A program made the position numbers and the translations under genes. A stretch of DNA of 64,000 nucleotides from Candidatus Gastranaerophilales bacterium (lineage in GTDB: Bacteria > Cyanobacteriota > Vampirovibrionia > Gastranaerophilales > Gastranaerophilaceae), in NCBI GenBank assembly GCA_944325085.1, contig CALUYT010000013.1, forward strand, positions 38,730 to 102,729, read 5' to 3'. The notes beneath the pieces are model-generated. The model was not told the DNA's origin and did not search any database. It saw nothing but the letters and a program-made list of their open reading frames with translations. This document shows, piece after piece, positions 61,741 to 64,000 of the stretch (positions are counted from its first letter, which is position 1; each line of letters starts with the position of its first letter).

Positions 61741-64000
61741 ATGGATAATTATTTAAATATAATAGAAGATACAAAATGTACTGGTTGTGGAGCTTGCCAA
61801 AGCATTTGTCCAACCAATGCTATTACAATGCAAGAAGATAAATATGGATACCTTTATCCTATAATCGATAAGGCAAAATGTACAAATTGCGGATTATGCA
61901 AAAAAGTTTGTCCTATACATAATGATATAAAAGGTAATAATAATAAATCGCCTGAATGTTTTGCTGTTATGGCACCTGATAATATAAGATCAAAAAGTTC
62001 TTCAGGTGGAATGTTTACTTTACTTGCGCAATATGTCTTAAATAATAACGGATATGTTTGTGGCGCTGCATATGAAAAAGATTTTAGTGTTCATCATATT
62101 ATTATTAATAATATAAAAGATCTTGATAAACTTAGAGGATCTAAATATATTTTTGGAACAACAGATGATTGTTATTCAAAAATCAAACAATTATTAAATG
62201 ATGATAAGTTAGTACTATTCACAGGTTGTCCATGCCAAATTGCAGGATTAAAAGGGTTTTTACGAAAAGATTATAATAATCTTATAACAATGGAATTATT
62301 ATGTCATGGAGCACCGTCTTATAAAGTATTTAGAAAATATTTAGATGAAAATTTTGATTTTGAAAAAATAAAAAAAATAAATTTTAGAGACAAAAAAGTA
62401 AAATGGAGAAGTGATTATTTAACAATTGAATTTGATAATAACGAAATTAAACGTCTAAATAAATCTGAATGTTCTTATGAAGCAGGATTTCATGCCGGTT
62501 TGTTTAACAGAAGTTCTTGCGCACCATGCCATTTTGCAAGATTACCAAGACTAGCAGATTTCACCGTTGCTGATTGGTGGGGTATAAACAAATTTGCTCC
62601 AGAAATGAATGATACCAAAGGAACAAGTCTTGTTTTAATAAATAACAAACACGCAAAAAATATTTTTAATCAAATTAAAAACGATATATATAAAATAAAA
62701 AAAATATCTTTAAATAATGCAAAAAAAAGCTGTAATGTCACAATTTTTAGACCTTTAAAACACCACGAAAGAAGACATTTTTTCTATATCAATTTTGAAA
62801 AGTTAAACTTTAATAAAAATGTTCAAATGTGCTTAGACACAAAAAATAATATGACATATGATGTTGGTTTGGTTGGAGTTAATACAGGAAACAACTATGG
62901 TACGCAAATTCAATATTACAGCTTATATAAAACAATAGAAAATCTTGGATACAGTGTATTAATGATAAATCATCCTATCAATAAAAATATGGAAACGAAC
63001 TATCCAAATAGATTTAAAGAATTACCATATGAACTTAGCGCATTTCCTCAAAAAGTCTATAAAACAAAACTGGAAATGATTGAATTAAATAAATTTGTCA
63101 AAAAATTTATTGTTGGTTCTGACCAATTCTTTAGAGCTAGTCTATACAATAACTTTAATAGATTTATGTCACTTGATTGGGTACTTGATTCAAAATATAA
63201 AGCAGGATTTTCAATTTCGTTTGGTTTAGACAAATGGAAAGGAGATAATGAAACTAAAGCAAAACTAAAATATGATTTGCAAAAATTTGACAGAATTTCA
63301 ACAAGAGAATTTAGCGGTATAAAACTTCTTGAAAATGAATTTGGCGTAAATAGTGAATGCACACTTGAACCTGTTTTAATCGCTGATAAAAATATATATT
63401 CTCAATTAGCTGAAAAAAGTTTATTAAATTTAAACAAAAAATACATTTTTGCATATATTCTTGATAATAATAAAGATAAAGAAAAATACTTAGATTACAT
63501 ATCTAAAACACTAAATTTAGAGATTAAAAAAGTCAATAATGATAGCATTAAAACAGACAATATATATATTGAAGATTGGTTAAAACTTTTCAAAGATGCA
63601 GAACTTGTTATTACAGATTCATTTCATGGAATTTGTTTTTCTATAATATTTGGAAAAGAATTTTTATTCTTCGTAAATCCCAAAAGAGGTTCTACAAGAT
63701 TTGATACACTTATAAAATTATTTGATATCAAAGATAGAAAAATTACATCTATTGAAGATCTACCAAATAAATTAAATTCAAAAGTTAATTATGAATATAT
63801 AAATGAAAATTTACCAAAACTCAGAGAAAAAGCTTTAGATTATTTAAAACTAATATTATCAGAAGAAAAAGAAAAACCTCATAGCTCATATGATAATATT
63901 CTTACTCTTATGGAAGAAAATAATCATATCGAAATAGAAAATATGAGAAAACATATAACATATTCTAAAAAAAGTTATTATTATAGATTTAAATATTTTA
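61741..64000 (+). CDS. ferredoxin/F420-hydrogenase-beta and pyruvyltransferase fusion, truncated by window end
   Basis: The frame is open to the edge: 753 residues seen. Residues 13-60 hold two 4Fe-4S clusters (CTGCGACQSICP at 13-24 and CTNCGLCKKVCP at 47-58). Residues ~70-360 are an F420-hydrogenase/dehydrogenase beta-type domain (SSSGGMFTLLAQYVL, FTGCPCQIAGLKGF, RLADFTVADWWGI, with more Cys at CAPCHF). From ~370 a polysaccharide pyruvyl transferase domain follows (VGVNTGNNYGTQIQYYSLY, FIVGSDQFFRASLY, ELVITDSFHGICFSIIFG). Such fusions occur in polysaccharide clusters of anaerobes. It would transfer or modify pyruvate groups on a glycan, using or sensing redox. It is divergent from the GT4 operon. 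No ribosome site is visible before the ATG. Confidence 0.85.
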   Translation, partial: MDNYLNIIEDTKCTGCGACQSICPTNAITMQEDKYGYLYPIIDKAKCTNCGLCKKVCPIHNDIKGNNNKSPECFAVMAPDNIRSKSSSGGMFTLLAQYVLNNNGYVCGAAYEKDFSVHHIIINNIKDLDKLRGSKYIFGTTDDCYSKIKQLLNDDKLVLFTGCPCQIAGLKGFLRKDYNNLITMELLCHGAPSYKVFRKYLDENFDFEKIKKINFRDKKVKWRSDYLTIEFDNNEIKRLNKSECSYEAGFHAGLFNRSSCAPCHFARLPRLADFTVADWWGINKFAPEMNDTKGTSLVLINNKHAKNIFNQIKNDIYKIKKISLNNAKKSCNVTIFRPLKHHERRHFFYINFEKLNFNKNVQMCLDTKNNMTYDVGLVGVNTGNNYGTQIQYYSLYKTIENLGYSVLMINHPINKNMETNYPNRFKELPYELSAFPQKVYKTKLEMIELNKFVKKFIVGSDQFFRASLYNNFNRFMSLDWVLDSKYKAGFSISFGLDKWKGDNETKAKLKYDLQKFDRISTREFSGIKLLENEFGVNSECTLEPVLIADKNIYSQLAEKSLLNLNKKYIFAYILDNNKDKEKYLDYISKTLNLEIKKVNNDSIKTDNIYIEDWLKLFKDAELVITDSFHGICFSIIFGKEFLFFVNPKRGSTRFDTLIKLFDIKDRKITSIEDLPNKLNSKVNYEYINENLPKLREKALDYLKLILSEEKEKPHSSYDNILTLMEENNHIEIENMRKHITYSKKSYYYRFKYF

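Noticed and set aside
63057..63362. Leftward 101-codon frame at the right edge
   Set aside because: It is a shadow of the pyruvyltransferase domain, whose family motifs are in the rightward frame.

Overview
The window is a 64 kb stretch of AT-rich (by eye roughly 30% GC), gene-dense bacterial chromosome with about 48 protein genes and one tRNA. I see no rRNA, CRISPR array, insertion sequence or intact prophage. The envelope genes point to a diderm cell: a TolC family protein, a TonB-C-like domain, a 1499-residue AsmA-like protein and a large surface-polymer cluster. AdhE, two rubrerythrins and GroEL fit an anaerobic fermenter. A non-photosynthetic cyanobacterial relative of the gut (Vampirovibrionia/Gastranaerophilales type) is my best guess. 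That is an inference from gene content and protein style, not from a marker phylogeny.

Layout. 1-6.3 kb: MFS exporter, proC, a kinase-like orphan, tRNA-Gln, then a leftward block nif3-coaBC-gmk and an XRE regulator. 6.5-8.7 kb: a fused glycosyltransferase/CDP-glycerol transferase. 8.9-10.9 kb: groES-groEL. 10.9-16.3 kb: an EF-hand protein, cysE-tyrS, small orphans and a phage-tail-like gene pair. 16.5-25.2 kb: a giant acidic membrane protein with a TonB-C-like end, a sigma-like factor, a zinc-ribbon/ATPase/repeat protein, an unknown protein and an Sm-like small protein. 25.2-29.4 kb: a candidate small RNA, aroQ, a degenerate histidine kinase next to an MsmK-type ATPase, and rubrerythrin. 29.4-35 kb: the AsmA-like giant and a two-gene chromate-type transporter. 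36-46.4 kb: gdhA, a PRTase-like orphan, an intact-looking sensor kinase, reverse rubrerythrin, a TolC family protein, pepA, a TPR protein and a rhodanese. 47-49.6 kb: adhE behind a promoter with a perfect Rex-type operator. 49.7-56.1 kb: a 1166-residue repeat protein, thioredoxin, a DnaQ-like exonuclease and a GlpT-type transporter. 56.2-64 kb: a leftward surface-polymer operon (GT4, two CDP-glycerol transferases, TagD, TylF-like methyltransferase) and, divergently, a ferredoxin/F420-hydrogenase-beta plus pyruvyltransferase fusion running off the edge.

Three themes tie the window together. (1) A short N-terminal motif, F-T-G or F-G-E-G within the first ~50 residues, recurs in otherwise unrelated orphans; two of these look like a kinase and a phosphoribosyltransferase. 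It could be a lineage-specific targeting or processing tag. (2) Several genes lack a Shine-Dalgarno sequence and have a -10 box six or seven bases before the start codon, so they look leaderless; aroQ is the clearest. (3) Polymer enzymes share a small FSI...HKVITILG-type module. The enzymes for activating glycerol phosphate (TagD) and transferring it (three transferase domains) are present, with a glycerol-3-phosphate-type transporter next to the main cluster.
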